A stretch of 64,000 nt of DNA from Xiphydria camelus (lineage: Eukaryota; Arthropoda; Insecta; Hymenoptera; Xiphydriidae). The notes under the pieces were generated by a model. The model saw nothing but the letters and a program-made list of their open reading frames with translations. It was not told where the DNA came from and did not search any database. The position numbers and the translations under genes are program-made. The stretch is taken from contig OY783192.1 in assembly GCA_963678675.1 (NCBI GenBank), positions 17,509,005 to 17,573,004 of the forward strand, given 5' to 3'. This document shows, one piece after another, positions 23,046-33,620 of this stretch. Position 1 is the first letter of the stretch; the number at the start of each line of letters is the position of its first letter.

Positions 23046-23125
23046 GAGTCGATGGCGCAATTGGTAGAATGCGAGAAGCGTTCGCAGTCTTCTAAAGATC
23101 GCAGGTTCGAGTCTTGGCCGGGTCC
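23046..23125 (+). ncRNA. tRNA-like sequence, probably a SINE head or tRNA pseudogene
   Basis: An A box (TGGCGCAATTGG) and a B box (GGTTCGAGTCT) are spaced as in a tRNA gene, and a CTTCTAA loop would give anticodon UCU (Arg). The acceptor stem and anticodon stem pair poorly, and the T stem has a mismatch. It is followed by an A-rich stretch and (CT)n. I therefore favour a tRNA-derived SINE or dead tRNA over a working tRNA. Confidence 0.5.
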
Positions 23126-23146
23126 GGTTTGAGAAAAAAAAACCGA

Positions 23147-23172
23147 CACTCTCTCTCTCTCTCTCTCTCTAG
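23147..23172 (+). repeat. (CT)n microsatellite
   Basis: Uninterrupted CT dinucleotides directly downstream of the tRNA-like sequence. Confidence 0.9.
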
Positions 23173-23248
23173 TAGGCGGATAAGGCAGGCGGGAAATCCT
23201 ACTTTATCGCCCCCTTTTTGCAAAATTCTACTTTTACCATCGTACTTA

Positions 23249-23764
23249 CACTGCGTGACTGCAGTGTGGCTTCACGGTGCACAGACAGATGGACACCCCA
23301 GTGCATGCACTCGAATGCACCGCGTGAAAGCAGGGTGCAGTCACTGTGGTGCCACTTTGCTATCGGGGCACTCTGTATGGGCCAGTTTGAAGTTACCTTC
23401 GGGGAGGCTTGGTCGGTACTTCAGTCATTTAATACCGGTAGAAGTCGAGTCGGTAGTTAGAGTTGGTGTCAATTCGGGTGATCGAAGCGTCTAACTTCGA
23501 AATTATGAATTTGTGAATAATGGAAATTACTCACCATTATTCACAAATTCATAATTTCGAAGTTAGATGCTTCGATCACCCGGATTGACACCAACTCTAA
23601 CTACCGACTCGACTTCTACCGATATTAAATGACTCAAGTACCGACCCCGATAGCAAAGTGGCGCCACCGTGACTGCACACTGCTTTCACGCGGTGTATTC
23701 GAGTGCATGCACTGGGGTGTCCATCTGTCTGTGCACCGTGAAGCCACGCTGCAGTCACGCAGTG
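23249..23764. repeat. Foldback element with ACCGTATGTCC-family core inside CACTG-rich arms
   Basis: The outer arms (ACTGCGTGACTGCAGTGTGG... and mirror) pair around 23506. The inner 23366-23640 is the core seen at 11145-11494 (GGCCAGTTTGAAGTTACCTTC, CCGGTAGAAGTCGAGTCGG, TGAATTTGTGAATAATGG). Here the core has lost its ACCGTATGTCC ends and has become the middle of a larger hairpin. DNA to 23880 holds further CACTGTGG/CACAGTG words. Confidence 0.75.
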
Positions 23765-24368
23765 TGAGCACCGAGTGGAAGCACTGTGGCATAACAGGGT
23801 GACTCCACAGTGCTTGTACTGTGAGATGATGGTGTAGACCCAGTGGCTTCGCTGTGAAGTTATCATATGGACTACAGGGATGTATTCTAATAAAATATTT
23901 ATATTAAAAAACAACATTTCTTTTACTATTCCATTTATTAAATGAACATATTGTAGCTGGAGATCCCAATATAACCATATCAAAATGTATTATCCGTCAA
24001 TTCCCGGGAAAATTTATAATTAATTAAAAACTATCGAAGTTTTGGCCCTAAGCCACTTTATAGTATAGTCTTATTAGATATTCGCGAAACAATTTATTAG
24101 TGTCAGGATAAAACCGGTACCAATCGATAGGAAAAAATCTCCTGAATGACATATAGAAATGGGTAATCTTCAAATTGACGAGAAATAATGTAATTAATTA
24201 AAAACTACCTGTCAAAATCACATGCCAACAAATCGCGAAGCTATATTTTTTCTGTAACCAATTTCATAAATAAAAATATCCCAATGTACAGGAGAAAATT
24301 CTTTACAAATTTCAAGTCGGAACTTATAGTCTACGATGCACCGTTTTTGTGTAATAAATTATTATACA

Positions 24369-24504
24369 TATCGATACCTTACTTTGGACAAAAATGCCAT
24401 TTATAGCTTACTGCGTTAAGATTTAAAATCTGAACACAGTAAGCTATAAATGGCATTTTTGTCAAAAATTGCACTTACGAGGTTTTCAAAGTAAGGTATC
24501 GATA
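24369..24504. repeat. MITE, ends TATCGATACCTTACTTTG
   Basis: A 136-bp element with an 18-bp terminal inverted repeat and an inner hairpin (ATAAATGGCATTTTTGTC and mirror). A second copy with the same ends is at 35293-35465, and the sequence TTGCACTTACGAGGTTTTCAAAGT is shared. Confidence 0.8.
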
Positions 24505-24635
24505 TGTAATTCAAATTGGCTTAAATCGATCAGCTGATCGTTACGCGACGCTCCTTTTTTACGCGTGCAACTAACGGAGGAAAGCGCGTTCCGCAATCTA
24601 TTCAAATTTATACTCTTTTTCCTGGGCATCCTAGA

Positions 24636-24836
24636 TTTACTCGATCAAACAAATGAAGCTACCAATTTGTAGCGGGGAAAATTTACTATGAAATTGATGC
24701 AAGAACCTACTTGACAAAATGCACGGTTAATTTATAATAATTTTTTGAAAGTCCCGGTGTACGAAAGTACAATAAGCTGCGCATGGCACGTTTTACGTGG
24801 TCGCCATGAGAACAGCTGATTGCTTGGCGAAACATG
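24636..24836. repeat. Repeat copy with inverted single arm
   Basis: 24636-24745 matches 2187-2290 in the same direction, but 24746-24836 matches the adjoining 2297-2400 in the opposite direction, including the flanking GGCGAAA.ATGCTCAG. The foldback arm has therefore been flipped in one of the two copies. Confidence 0.65.
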
Positions 24837-24838
24837 CT

Positions 24839-25678
24839 CAGGGGTGCTATTCTCGACGCGTGGGAAATGCTTTTCGTGGACGAAATATTTTTCGTTAACG
24901 GACGTAAAATTTCGTCGATCACTTTCGTTAACGATTCGAATATCCCTTCCAAGATAGATCTCGTCAACGAAATTAATTTTCTCACACGAAAAATGTGTTT
25001 ACATCCCTTAGCGACCTCTTCTTTTTAGAATCTCGTTTAATCACTCAGCAACGACCCGTCGCATTGGCCCACCACCTCGTCATGCAACTCACCGGCATAC
25101 AAATACCAAACAACATTCGTTGACGAAAACAGCGAGAACGACGAATGACAATTTCGTCAACGAAAAAAGTAATTTCGTTAACGAAGGAGTTTCGTATGGG
25201 AAAAAATTCCGTGTACAAAATTTCTCAAACGAAATAATAATTCCGTTCACGAAATCGTTTCTGACGTGTCGAGAATTGCCCCCCAGGGGCAATTGCGTTG
25301 TGGTTGAGAAATTTTGTACGCGAAATTTTTTCCCATACGCGCGAAACTCCTTCGTTAACGAAATTACTTTTTTCGTTGACGAAAGTGTCATTCGTCGTTC
25401 TCGCTGTTTTCGTCAACGAATGGGTTTGGTATTTGTCCGAGGCGGTGGGCCGATGCGACGGGTCGTTGCTAAGTGATTAAACGAGATTCTAAAAAGAAGA
25501 CATCGCTAAGGGATGTAAACACATTTTTCGTGAGAGAAAATTAATTTCATTGACGAGATCTATCTTGGAAGGAATTTTCGAATCGTTAACGAAAGTGATC
25601 GACGAAACTTTAAATCCGTTAACGAAAAATATCTCGTCCACGAAAAGCATTTCCCACGCGTCGAGAATAGCTCCCCTG
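24839..25678. mobile_element. 840-bp foldback with many TTCGTNNACGAA sites
   Basis: The ends CAGGGGTGCTATTCTCGACG and CGTCGAGAATAGCTCCCCTG pair around 25258, and the arms match for almost their whole length. About 15 copies of the 12-mer palindrome TTCGTTAACGAA or near variants (TCAACG, TTGACG, TTCACG) are spread over both arms. The CAGGGG end is hAT-like, but the flanks show no 8-bp duplication. The right end lies about 25 bp from where protein kinase D similarity stops. Confidence 0.75.
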
Positions 25679-25701
25679 AAATTACTTTCGTACATCGTGT
25701 T

Positions 25702-26693
25702 CATTTCCCGCATGTCTCCCTTGAGCTTCTCCATCACCACGAATATCTTCTCCGGCGTCTCGAACATCCTCTCGAGATTGACGACTCCGCTGTGGGAGAG
25801 ATTCTGCAGGATGGCTACTTCGTTCTTGAGCTGGGCCTTTTGCTCGGTGGGAAAACGCAGCTTGTCGATCACCTTTATCGCCATCGCGCGGCCGGTCTTG
25901 CGATGAACTCCGCCGTAGATGATACCAAATTAACCCGAGCCAAGAACTTCGTCCGGGAAGATGTGATAGAGCTGCGACATGTCGGTTACGCGTTCCTCTG
26001 GCTCGGTTGTCGACTGCTCCTACCGACCTGTGGAAAACGACGCGTGTTTTTCGGTATAGCGTCGGTACGCGTTCGCGCGCACACTCGCGAGCTCTGAACG
26101 TACTTGCCGATCCGGAGGTGACGGGCATCAATGCCTGCCTGATATTCGTTTTCCAGGTCCTCGCCAAGTGAGCGCCAACGCCACTTTCCGGCGGTGGAAG
26201 CTGACCACTAGCACCTCCGTAGAGGGGATCTTCGCCGACGTAGTAATCGACGTTGGCCGTTCTCAATTCGAAACAATGCATCGTGCCTGGAAGGAGAGAA
26301 CGCGCGCGTTGTACATCGACTAAACGCGCACAGACAATTTCTAACGATATACATATGTACTCACGAGAATGTTGTTCCCTGGCGGCGGCGACGACTAGAA
26401 TTTCAGCCAACGGAATCTCTTTGAAGTACTTGGAACTGCTGTCGCTTTGGAACAGAATTATGGTCTTTGTGTCCAATCGCCAGTAGTGTCTCTTCCTCTG
26501 AAAACACGCGCGCCTTAATGATGGGGGAAGCGAAACCGAATCAGCGCCACGTCGTCAACCTACCATCGGATCGCGATTCGTCGAGTGCACTATCCATCCT
26601 TCCTTCAGGATCTTGGAGCCGCGTCGTTTCATGTGCTTGGCGCTTTGAACTATTCACATCAGCGGTATATTGTTACTCGGCGATGAGCTGCAC
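25702..26693 (-). pseudogene. PKD: Protein kinase D fragment: PH domain plus start of kinase domain
   Basis: Protein kinase D is a diacylglycerol-activated Ser/Thr kinase with C1, PH and catalytic domains. Four exons are readable on the minus strand: 26564-26693 (KRRGSKILKEGWIVHSTNRD), 26365-26497 (RKRHYWRLDTKTIILFQSD...LAEILVV), 26104-26286 (MHCFELRTANVDYYVGED...WKTNIRQALMPV) and about 25702-26013 ([37 protein letters not shown], then [31 protein letters not shown]). All junctions are GT/AG. Two lesions: TGA at 26654-26656 (expected Arg) and TAA at 25930-25932 in the glycine-rich ATP loop (expected Gln). The kinase domain ends after about 60 residues, before the catalytic loop. Introns are retained, so this is a DNA-level duplicate and not a retrocopy. 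An exon-like stretch at 26817-26870 may be an upstream linker exon. Confidence 0.85.
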
Positions 26694-26870
26694 CTGCGTT
26701 ATCGCGTACGAGGTACCAAGTGTGACGGAGGGAGTGATGGAGAAGAAAAAAAGATAAAGTATCGCAAGTGTCGAGATACGACGTTGATTGAATAATTACC
26801 TCGATGGTCTGGAATTTTGAAATTCGCCGGAAGATGCATCGTCATGGCACGGAACGAGGTCCTACGGAAA

Positions 26871-27486
26871 TATCACACGCCTAAAACGATTCTTAGTGCG
26901 CTTTCCTCGTGTTTCCTTGTGTTTATGCGATTAGAGGGGGGATGATGACAGGTTGGCTTATTGTCACTTCGCTGTAGACTCCCAGCATAGCTCGGTCGTT
27001 CGCAAGGGCCTCTTCGGTGTCCCGGAGCTCCCGAGGCGGTTTCTCGCGAGGGTCGCTCGTCCGGTGTCTCTCTGCTGGCCTTTGCGGTCTTTCGTCAACC
27101 GATGCTATGTAGCGGCGGCCATGATGGCGTTCGTGCCACCAGGGAACTCGATATGACAGACTTCGTAATCGTCGAATACTGCCTAAACGCCGGCCTCGCC
27201 GCACTTCCATTTAACTCAGTGAGCTTCGCACTGCTCCGCGAACACCACCATGCACTTTTTATCGCACTCACTCGCGAAAAACCCGACTAAAGTTCCGAAT
27301 TTCGTAGGAGCGATCCGCCACACGTCCGCACTGCTCGACCACCGAACCTTTAAATTTAATTACGAACACGTTCCCTGCGTATTAAAATGATTGAGTTAAC
27401 CCCCGTACTAAAATCTTGAAATTTGCGTAAAACTATGTTGGCGTGCCGCGGGAGCTGCGTGTTCCGCAGCGAATTCATTAATTCGT
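26871..27486. other. Possible upstream kinase D intron or linker, no clear exon
   Basis: A 95-codon minus-strand ORF (26923-27210) is Arg-rich without a recognisable domain. This may be ordinary intronic DNA of the duplicated kinase gene. Confidence 0.35.
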
Positions 27487-27812
27487 TAACAATTTTGTGA
27501 AGACAGTGAATTTACCGATATTCATGGTCGGTAAATTTACGAAGTGTGCACGTCGAAAAGGCACCGTGACTGCACTGAGTGTAACCACTGTGTCTTTATC
27601 CTGTGAACCACTCAGTGTGCTCACTGTGTAGCCACGGTGCTTTTAGTTTGTGTACGCCACGCGATCACGCCACGGTGAGACCACAGTGGTGCCACTACGT
27701 GGCAGCACTGCGTGCGGCTAGCGTGCAAATCCACGCTTTGCTGTCGGGGGACCAAGCCTCCCCGAAGGTAACTTCAAACTGGCCCGCACAGAGTGGGACA
27801 TACGGTACAAAT

Positions 27813-28934
27813 ACCGACTGGTCACAGGTCGTCGCCACAAAGAGAAGTGTACATGAGTATGAAGGCCGAACGGTGGCGACGCCAGCAGACCAGTGGCGGA
27901 AGCACGAAATGCCAAAATCTCGTATTGAGTATTGAACGCAAAGGCGTTCCAATTCCTGTATAGATACTCTCGGTTGGAGGGTCGGTCGGACGGTCGGACG
28001 GTTTTATTCATTCGATAATCTCGACCGAGATTATTGATTAACAGAGATTTTCCCTTAGCAACGCGAAGCCACGCCCCTCGCGCCTCAAAAGTCGAGAATC
28101 CGATTTCTCGGGCGATATATATATGTCAAAATCTCACAAAAATTCCGCCTGTCTTCGGCGATATTCGGCCATGGTCGGAAATGTGTACACAGATGCGGTC
28201 ACAAGCATACGCCATCAAATGTATGTGAGAGTGTGTGAGAGAATATATTCCTTGAATGTTTAGTTGTTTTTCAAAATTAATAAAATATTTCCATTCGCGA
28301 AACGATTTCCCTCGCACTTTTTCCATCCTCGGACGCGCTTGTTAATAAAAAGTAAAAATTCAGTGTAATCGGAGTAATGAATCTCAATAGTGGTGAATGT
28401 GATAGCTTGATAATCGTTTGGATTTTTTTCATATCGAGATAGAGAACGGATGCAGTGGTATTCTTCTCTAGTTGCCTGTGCATCACAAGAAAGGAGCAGG
28501 AAAGGAGACGGTCTCAGAAGAATTGCCATCAGATAAGTTTAATTGCCATCTGACAGCTTCAACCTCACTTTCACACACACAATGGAAGGACAATATCTTT
28601 GTGTTCGTTCTATTTTTTGTTTTCAGAGTCATGCGAGCACGGGAAAAATCGAAGGTTTTTCTTCTCATTGTCAGTCATCAATACAAGCCGTGGCAGAATA
28701 GGAGATGAAATAGAATTGGATCACAATAATCGAGTAATTACTTTATCACTATTTTTCTCTATCGATATATTTCCTCTTTCGTACTATCACAAGTTCCAAT
28801 TTACACACCGACCTGTCAAACCTAAAGTGTACACGTACCTCCCTTCTATTTCATCTCTTCTTCGTCTCCGGTGTAACGACGGTCAATGAGGAATTACTGA
28901 TACCGATTAGGCAGATAAGTGCTGAATAACGTAG
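27813..28934. other. Transposon-derived DNA; no intact gene
   Basis: 28500-28640 (CAGATAAGT...CTTTGTG.TC.TTCTAT.TTT.GTTTTCAG) recurs at 32515-32635 and 42395-42510, and 28735-28900 matches the foldback arms at 30230-30365 and 33905-34070. These look like parts of one decayed DNA transposon with introns. Confidence 0.45.
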
Positions 28935-29445
28935 TATAATACGAAAGAGGAAATATATCATTTTTAATAATTCTGTCATTATTAGAATAGAATTGATTAA
29001 CTCAGATATAGTTTTTTAATTTCTACGCTCGAGTAAGTTCGGTATATTTTAAATAGTGAAATGCTGCATATGATTATGCAATTTACAATTTGTTACAGAT
29101 CGTTTGCGAACCCGAGGAGGTTTCTTTCCAACGAGGGATCATCCACTTGTTGTTCCAACAAGAACCAGTTGCATTCATTGCATTTGACAGGTCGGTATAT
29201 AAATTGGTAGTATAATACGAAAGAGGAAATATATCACTTTTCTTAATTCTGTCATTATTAGAATTGGTTAACTTAGATTAATATAATCTTAGTTTCTACG
29301 TTTAGTTAGTTCAGTATATTTTAAATTGTTTGTGTTATTTACATTTGTTACAGATCGTATGCGAACCCGAGGGGGTTTCTTTCGAACGAGGGATTATACC
29401 CTCGCATGCATGTTCCAAGAACCTGCTGCATTAATTAATTCGGCG
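28935..29445 (-). pseudogene. Tandemly duplicated transposase scrap
   Basis: Two direct copies (about 28935-29175 and 29210-29445) run from AGTATAATACGAAAGAGGAA to CGAACGAGGGAT. The minus strand of the end of each unit encodes LVLV..SG.SLV, with a stop in the first copy, matching the DDE transposase scrap at 42716-42901. A TTGTTACAG acceptor-like string on the opposite strand precedes this block in both copies. Confidence 0.5.
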
Positions 29446-29601
29446 ACCTGGATCTGCTGTCTCGAGTGCATGAACGTACGTCACTTTAAATGGATGAATA
29501 TCCTTTAATATCCTCCGAACCGTAGACTTGCTAACCTCTGATTCTAACCTTTCTTGCCATAGCCCGAATATTCGTTCAAGGGTTATTCCTTACTCTTTCT
29601 A

Positions 29602-30705
29602 GCAGAGAGAGAGCGTCGATATTTTGCTGCATCTATATTCTTCTGGAACTTCCTAAAATAATTATAAAAAGCCTATATAATTCAGCCCGAACAAGTACAA
29701 TCTTATCGGACTATACCTTATCGAGGAGATTTTTCGACATAATGATTCCGAAACATTTTTATCGAGAAGTATATATTTCTAATACGGTAGTGTTCACGAA
29801 TATTGTAAAATATCGCAGGAATGTTACAGAAAAGTTACTTGCAAGAACGTGCTTTGTGGGGTGCAAATGATGATATTTTGTAATCCATCGTTACACCAGA
29901 GGCGAAGAAGAGATGAAATAGAAGTGAGGTACATGTACACTTCACGTTTGACAGGTCGGTATATAAAGTGAAACTTGTGATTGTATAATACGAAAGAGGA
30001 AAAACTTATATCGATAAAGAAAAAATAATAATAAAGTAGTTACTCTATTATTGTAATCCAATTCCATTATATCCCTTATTTTTCTGCCACGACTTTGATT
30101 GTTGATAGTGGATGGATCAACCAATAAATTTGATTTTTCTTCGCTATCAGCAATTAAAGTCGTGGCAGAAAAATAAGTGATATAATGTTATTGGATTACA
30201 ATAATGGAGTAACTACTTTATTATTATTTTTTCTTTATCGATATAAGTTTTTCCTCTTTCAACTTATACTATCACAAGTTTCAATTTATATACCGACCTG
30301 TCAAATGTGAAGTGTACATGTATGTACCTCACTTCTATTTCATCTCTTCTTTGCCTTTGGTGTAACGATGGAAATTACAAAATATCATCATTTACACCCC
30401 GCAAAGCACGTTTTTGCAAGCAACTTTTCTGTAACATTCCTGCGATATTTTACAATATTCGTGAACACTACCGTATGTTAGAAACATTCCTCTTTATGCA
30501 TAATATATATTTCTCGATAAATTCGCGAATGTTGCAAAACATCATAGAAACATTTCGGAATCATTACGTCGAAAGATCTCCTCCATAAGGTACAGCTCGA
30601 TAAGATTGTACTTGTTAGGGCTGAATTATATGCGGTTATTATAATTATTTTAGGACGTCCCAGAAGAATACAGGTGCAGCAAAATATCGATGCTCTGTGC
30701 TGGAA
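29602..30705. repeat. Foldback element, arms about 510 bp
   Basis: Pairs around 30128-30150 from GCGTCGATATTTTGCTGC to GCAGCAAAATATCGATGC. The inner arms hold GAAGTGAGGTACATGTACAC, TTGACAGGTCGGTATATAAA and TCGTGGCAGAAAAATAAG. The same inner sequence makes up 33621-34105. Arms differ by many substitutions, so the element is older than the 6.6-kb palindrome. Confidence 0.75.
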
Positions 30706-31020
30706 ATTTATTTACGAGTAAGGGGGCAAAATTTCAGCAGTGCATGCAAAAGGATTTCTTAAAACTATTCCAACGTCTCGAGTCAATATATATAACAACA
30801 TACATATATACTGTCATCAGTGGTATCTTTACATGTGATGAAACAGTTCGTCACGGTCATTGGAAGAGTAAACAGTATGTCCGATGGCAAACTCCAACTT
30901 TTGAATTTCCCTGACATTTGGCCGGAAGTGGTTGGGTCGTTTCTCTAGTCATTCATAGAATTGGTTTCGGGAGAGTGCGCTGCGGTCTTACGAGCCGTAA
31001 AAGCGAGAAGTGTCAAGCGT

Positions 31021-31181
31021 CTGGGGCCCCTTTCTCTAACTCGCTCGCAAAGTTGCGTATACGCATCTTGGCCAATAGACCAATCAGGACCAAGTATTCC
31101 GTTGTGGTGTGAATCCTGATTGGTCTACTCGCTAAGAAACGTATACGTTTCTCTTGCAAGGGAGTTAGAGAAAGGGGCCCT
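31021..31181. repeat. MITE with GGGGCCCCTTTCTCTAACTC ends
   Basis: Both termini are intact. The matching place in the other arm (41932-41943) reads without the element, so this is a true insertion with an empty site in the window. The duplication is short, at most 2 bp. Confidence 0.8.
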
Positions 31182-31481
31182 TGATCTCCCAGTAGCTGTC
31201 AATTCGGGAGATCGAAACATCTAACCTCGAAATGGTTAATTTGTAAATAATGGTGAATAATGTGTAGAAGTGATAGGAAATAAAAATTCGGGAAAAGATG
31301 ACTCGATGGACATCGGAGAATGTCAGGCTTGTCATCGAGCGCCTATTACCCACGGTACATTAAATGCAATACGCGCTTCTCGTTTCATTTAACTATTCCA
31401 GCGTTAAATAATTTTTGCTTCTTTCAAGGTAATAACCTTTTATGAACTGCCCGAGTAGAAATGCGATCGGGCTTGCCCGAT

Positions 31482-31775
31482 GTAGCATCGGGGCCCGGCC
31501 GGGCGCTTCTAGGGCATGCCCTACCGGGCGTACCCGATCGGGGCCCGACCGGGCGCTTCTAAGGCATGCCCTGAAAGCGTATTAGGATCGTTTATTACCG
31601 ATGGCGGCGCTCGCGGCGCTACGCAAACATGGCGGATATTGGCGTACAGCACGCCGCGAACTTCAAATTCCGTCGACCGGTAGGTAAAAGAGTCAAGCAC
31701 CGCATACCGCATTCATTTTAAGCGTCCCTAATATCTGATCGGGGCTTGAACGGGCGTTTCTAAGGCATGTCCTAT
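31482..31775 (+). repeat. Three direct copies of a GC-rich 38-bp unit
   Basis: Units of the form ATCGGGGCCCGACCGGGCGC plus TTCTAAGGCATGCCCT end near 31523, 31571 and 31773. The third is separated by the left arm of the 31585-32378 repeat. Confidence 0.65.
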
Positions 31776-32378
31776 CAAATTATTTATTGTATATAAATGA
31801 TAAAATCATGCATTTTAACATGGAAGTAATTCTGAAATATTTATAAATTATATTTTTTGAAATATATTGCAACGGTTCGGCCGTTACAAGACCCTAATAA
31901 ATAATTATAGATTGTGTGATAAATTTTAACTAGTACTATTCTTATTTAGCAACTTTCGCCGGTCTTGTAAAATTAAAATACGGATTGACCCAATAACTCT
32001 GATAGTACTATTTAAATTAAATATTTTTTTATTACATTTTTTAAATATATACTGGAGTAAGTAAAAAATAATTTTCAAAGTGTATATTACAGTCGAAGCT
32101 AATGAATTATCGATATAAAAAACATGGCCGATATTGGCGTTTCGGATTGGTACGTAGGTACTTGAAGTGTTAACTTGCTCCAAGTTTTAAAAAAATGAGC
32201 ATTTTTAGAACGAGATATAGGTAGACATTTATTTTCACAAACAATTAAATGAATTCATTCGGATCAACTGTATACTACCGGTTGCTGGAATTTGAAGTAC
32301 GCGGCGTGCTGCACGCCCGATATCCGCCATGTTTCCGCAGCGCCGCGAGCGCCGCCATCGGTAAATAGCGGTCCCAAT
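31585..32378. repeat. Inverted pair GATGGCGGCGCTCGCGGCGC
   Basis: About 105 bp at 31585-31690, containing ACCGATGGCGGCGCTCGCGG and AACATGGCGGATAT, is inverted at 32270-32378. The 580 bp between is AT-rich and shows no gene. Confidence 0.7.
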
Positions 32379-32864
32379 AGTGATAAATGTGACAGACGCT
32401 CCGTATAGTTCAATAATCGTTTGCCGTCTTTTTCAAAGAATCAAGATAGTGAACGGGAGCAGTGCTTTTTCCCTGGTTGATTGTGCATCAAGAGTAGGAA
32501 AGGAGATATCCGTATCTCAGAAGAAGTTCCATCAGATAAGTAATTCCTAATTGATTGTTTTAACCTCATTTTAATAAAATCTTTGGACACATATCTTTGT
32601 GGTTATTCTATTTTTGTTTTCAGCGTCATAATAATGTGCCTGCCCAGGGATTCACGACCCTCCAAAGGGATTCACGACTCCTAAAGAAGTGCCTGGGAAA
32701 GAGGTTGTAAAAAATACAGCACTCTACATGCTTGTATCGAAGGTATATGAAGTTTATTGGTTATTAGTACTCGCTAATAATTGTTTCTTTCCACTGTATT
32801 TTTTACCTTATAATATTATATTATATTTCAGAGGCACTTTTAACAGACCCAGATAGAAAAGTTC
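32379..32864. other. Dispersed-repeat DNA without a gene
   Basis: 32515-32635 is the same block as 28520-28630 and 42400-42510. I see no coding motif. Confidence 0.45.
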
Positions 32865-33545
32865 CTCCAGAATTGCGGTACAATTCCACCGTAGAAATAT
32901 CAGGTTCTACCGATACGACGTGCTTCGACAAGGTCTGCATCAACTTTGGCGATATATTGGCGGTCTTGGCGGCACTGCACTAATCCTATGGCACACTTTT
33001 CCACATTATTACGGTAGTATAGCTGCACAGCGTTCTGGTAATAAACCGTCTTCCTGTACTGACAGTATATATGCAGTTTGCCTCTAATTTAAAATCTCTA
33101 GAATTGCTGTACAATGCCACGGTAAAAATGTCAGGTTCTACCGACACGACATGCTTCGACAAGATCTGCATCAACTTTGGCGGTATGCAGTAGATTCTCG
33201 ATTATCCAAGGTAATTGGGACCGAGGGTACCTCTGTTAAAAATAAAATTCTGATAATCCGAAGTTCTTTTAAATTGCTAGTGGATGACGAAGAAAAATCC
33301 AAAAGGTACATTATACAGTTTTATATTTACTTACATATGTATTTTATCTTACAAAGAAGTCTGATGGATTTTTGAGTTAATTTTTTGCCTCTCTTGGGAG
33401 CAGCGATGTTGCAGCAACATCGACACAGGAGTCGCTGGGAGTCAGGAGAGAGCCCTCGATTGATCCGGAGCCTCGGTTAACTGGGACTTGGATAACCGCG
33501 AGTCTACTGTATTGGCGGTACTGCACTAATCCTGTGGCATACTTT
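32865..33545 (+). repeat. Direct duplication interrupted by a Tigger-type element
   Basis: The block CAGAATTG.GGTACAAT.CCAC through CTTCGACAAG.TCTGCATCAACTTTGGCG occurs at 32873-32950 and 33110-33182. The continuation GGCACTGCACTAATCCT.TGGCA.ACTTTTC occurs at 32972-33002 and after the inserted element at 33518-33550. Confidence 0.7.
33188..33509. mobile_element. Non-autonomous pogo/Tigger-type element
   Basis: The termini CAGTAGATTCTCGATTATCC and the complement of CAGTAGACTCGCGGTTATCC match the pogo/Tigger TIR pattern (CAGTA-A-TC-CG-TTATCC). It is flanked by TG on the left and TA on the right, consistent with a mutated TA duplication. At 322 bp it has no transposase. It splits a duplicated block that is continuous in its neighbour copy. 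Confidence 0.75.
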
Positions 33546-33620
33546 TCTATCTGGGAAATTCGTGGCAGAAGAATAGCAGATACGACGGAATTGAATTAGG
33601 TACAATAATCAAGTAAATAA

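Larger units (their letters stand above)
22116..27807. mobile_element. 5.7-kb inverted-repeat composite containing PKD fragment
   Basis: The termini are TACCGTATGTTCCACC on the left and GTGGGACATACGGTA on the right. Inside, 22141-22401 is the inverted copy of 27487-27747; pairing is exact in register (sum 49888 at both ends of the arm), with a few substitutions. These arms are rich in CACTGTG-like words. Between them lie a smaller foldback (23249-23764), a MITE, an 840-bp foldback and the protein kinase D pseudogene. Either a foldback element picked up a genomic fragment or two related elements came to flank it; the equal terminal order favours one composite. Confidence 0.6.

Noticed and set aside
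23046..23125. Working tRNA-Arg(UCU) gene
   Set aside because: The acceptor and anticodon stems do not pair properly and the T stem has a mismatch.
24839..25678. TTCGTTAACGAA repeats as a CRISPR-like or tandem array
   Set aside because: Spacing is irregular and mirrored by the inverted arms; this is a motif cluster in a foldback.
25702..26693. Functional protein kinase D gene
   Set aside because: Two in-frame stops, one in the ATP-binding loop, and loss of the catalytic part of the kinase domain.
26923..27210. 95-codon Arg-rich ORF beside the kinase fragment
   Set aside because: No similarity to kinase D linker that I can defend; GC-rich intron is a simpler reading.
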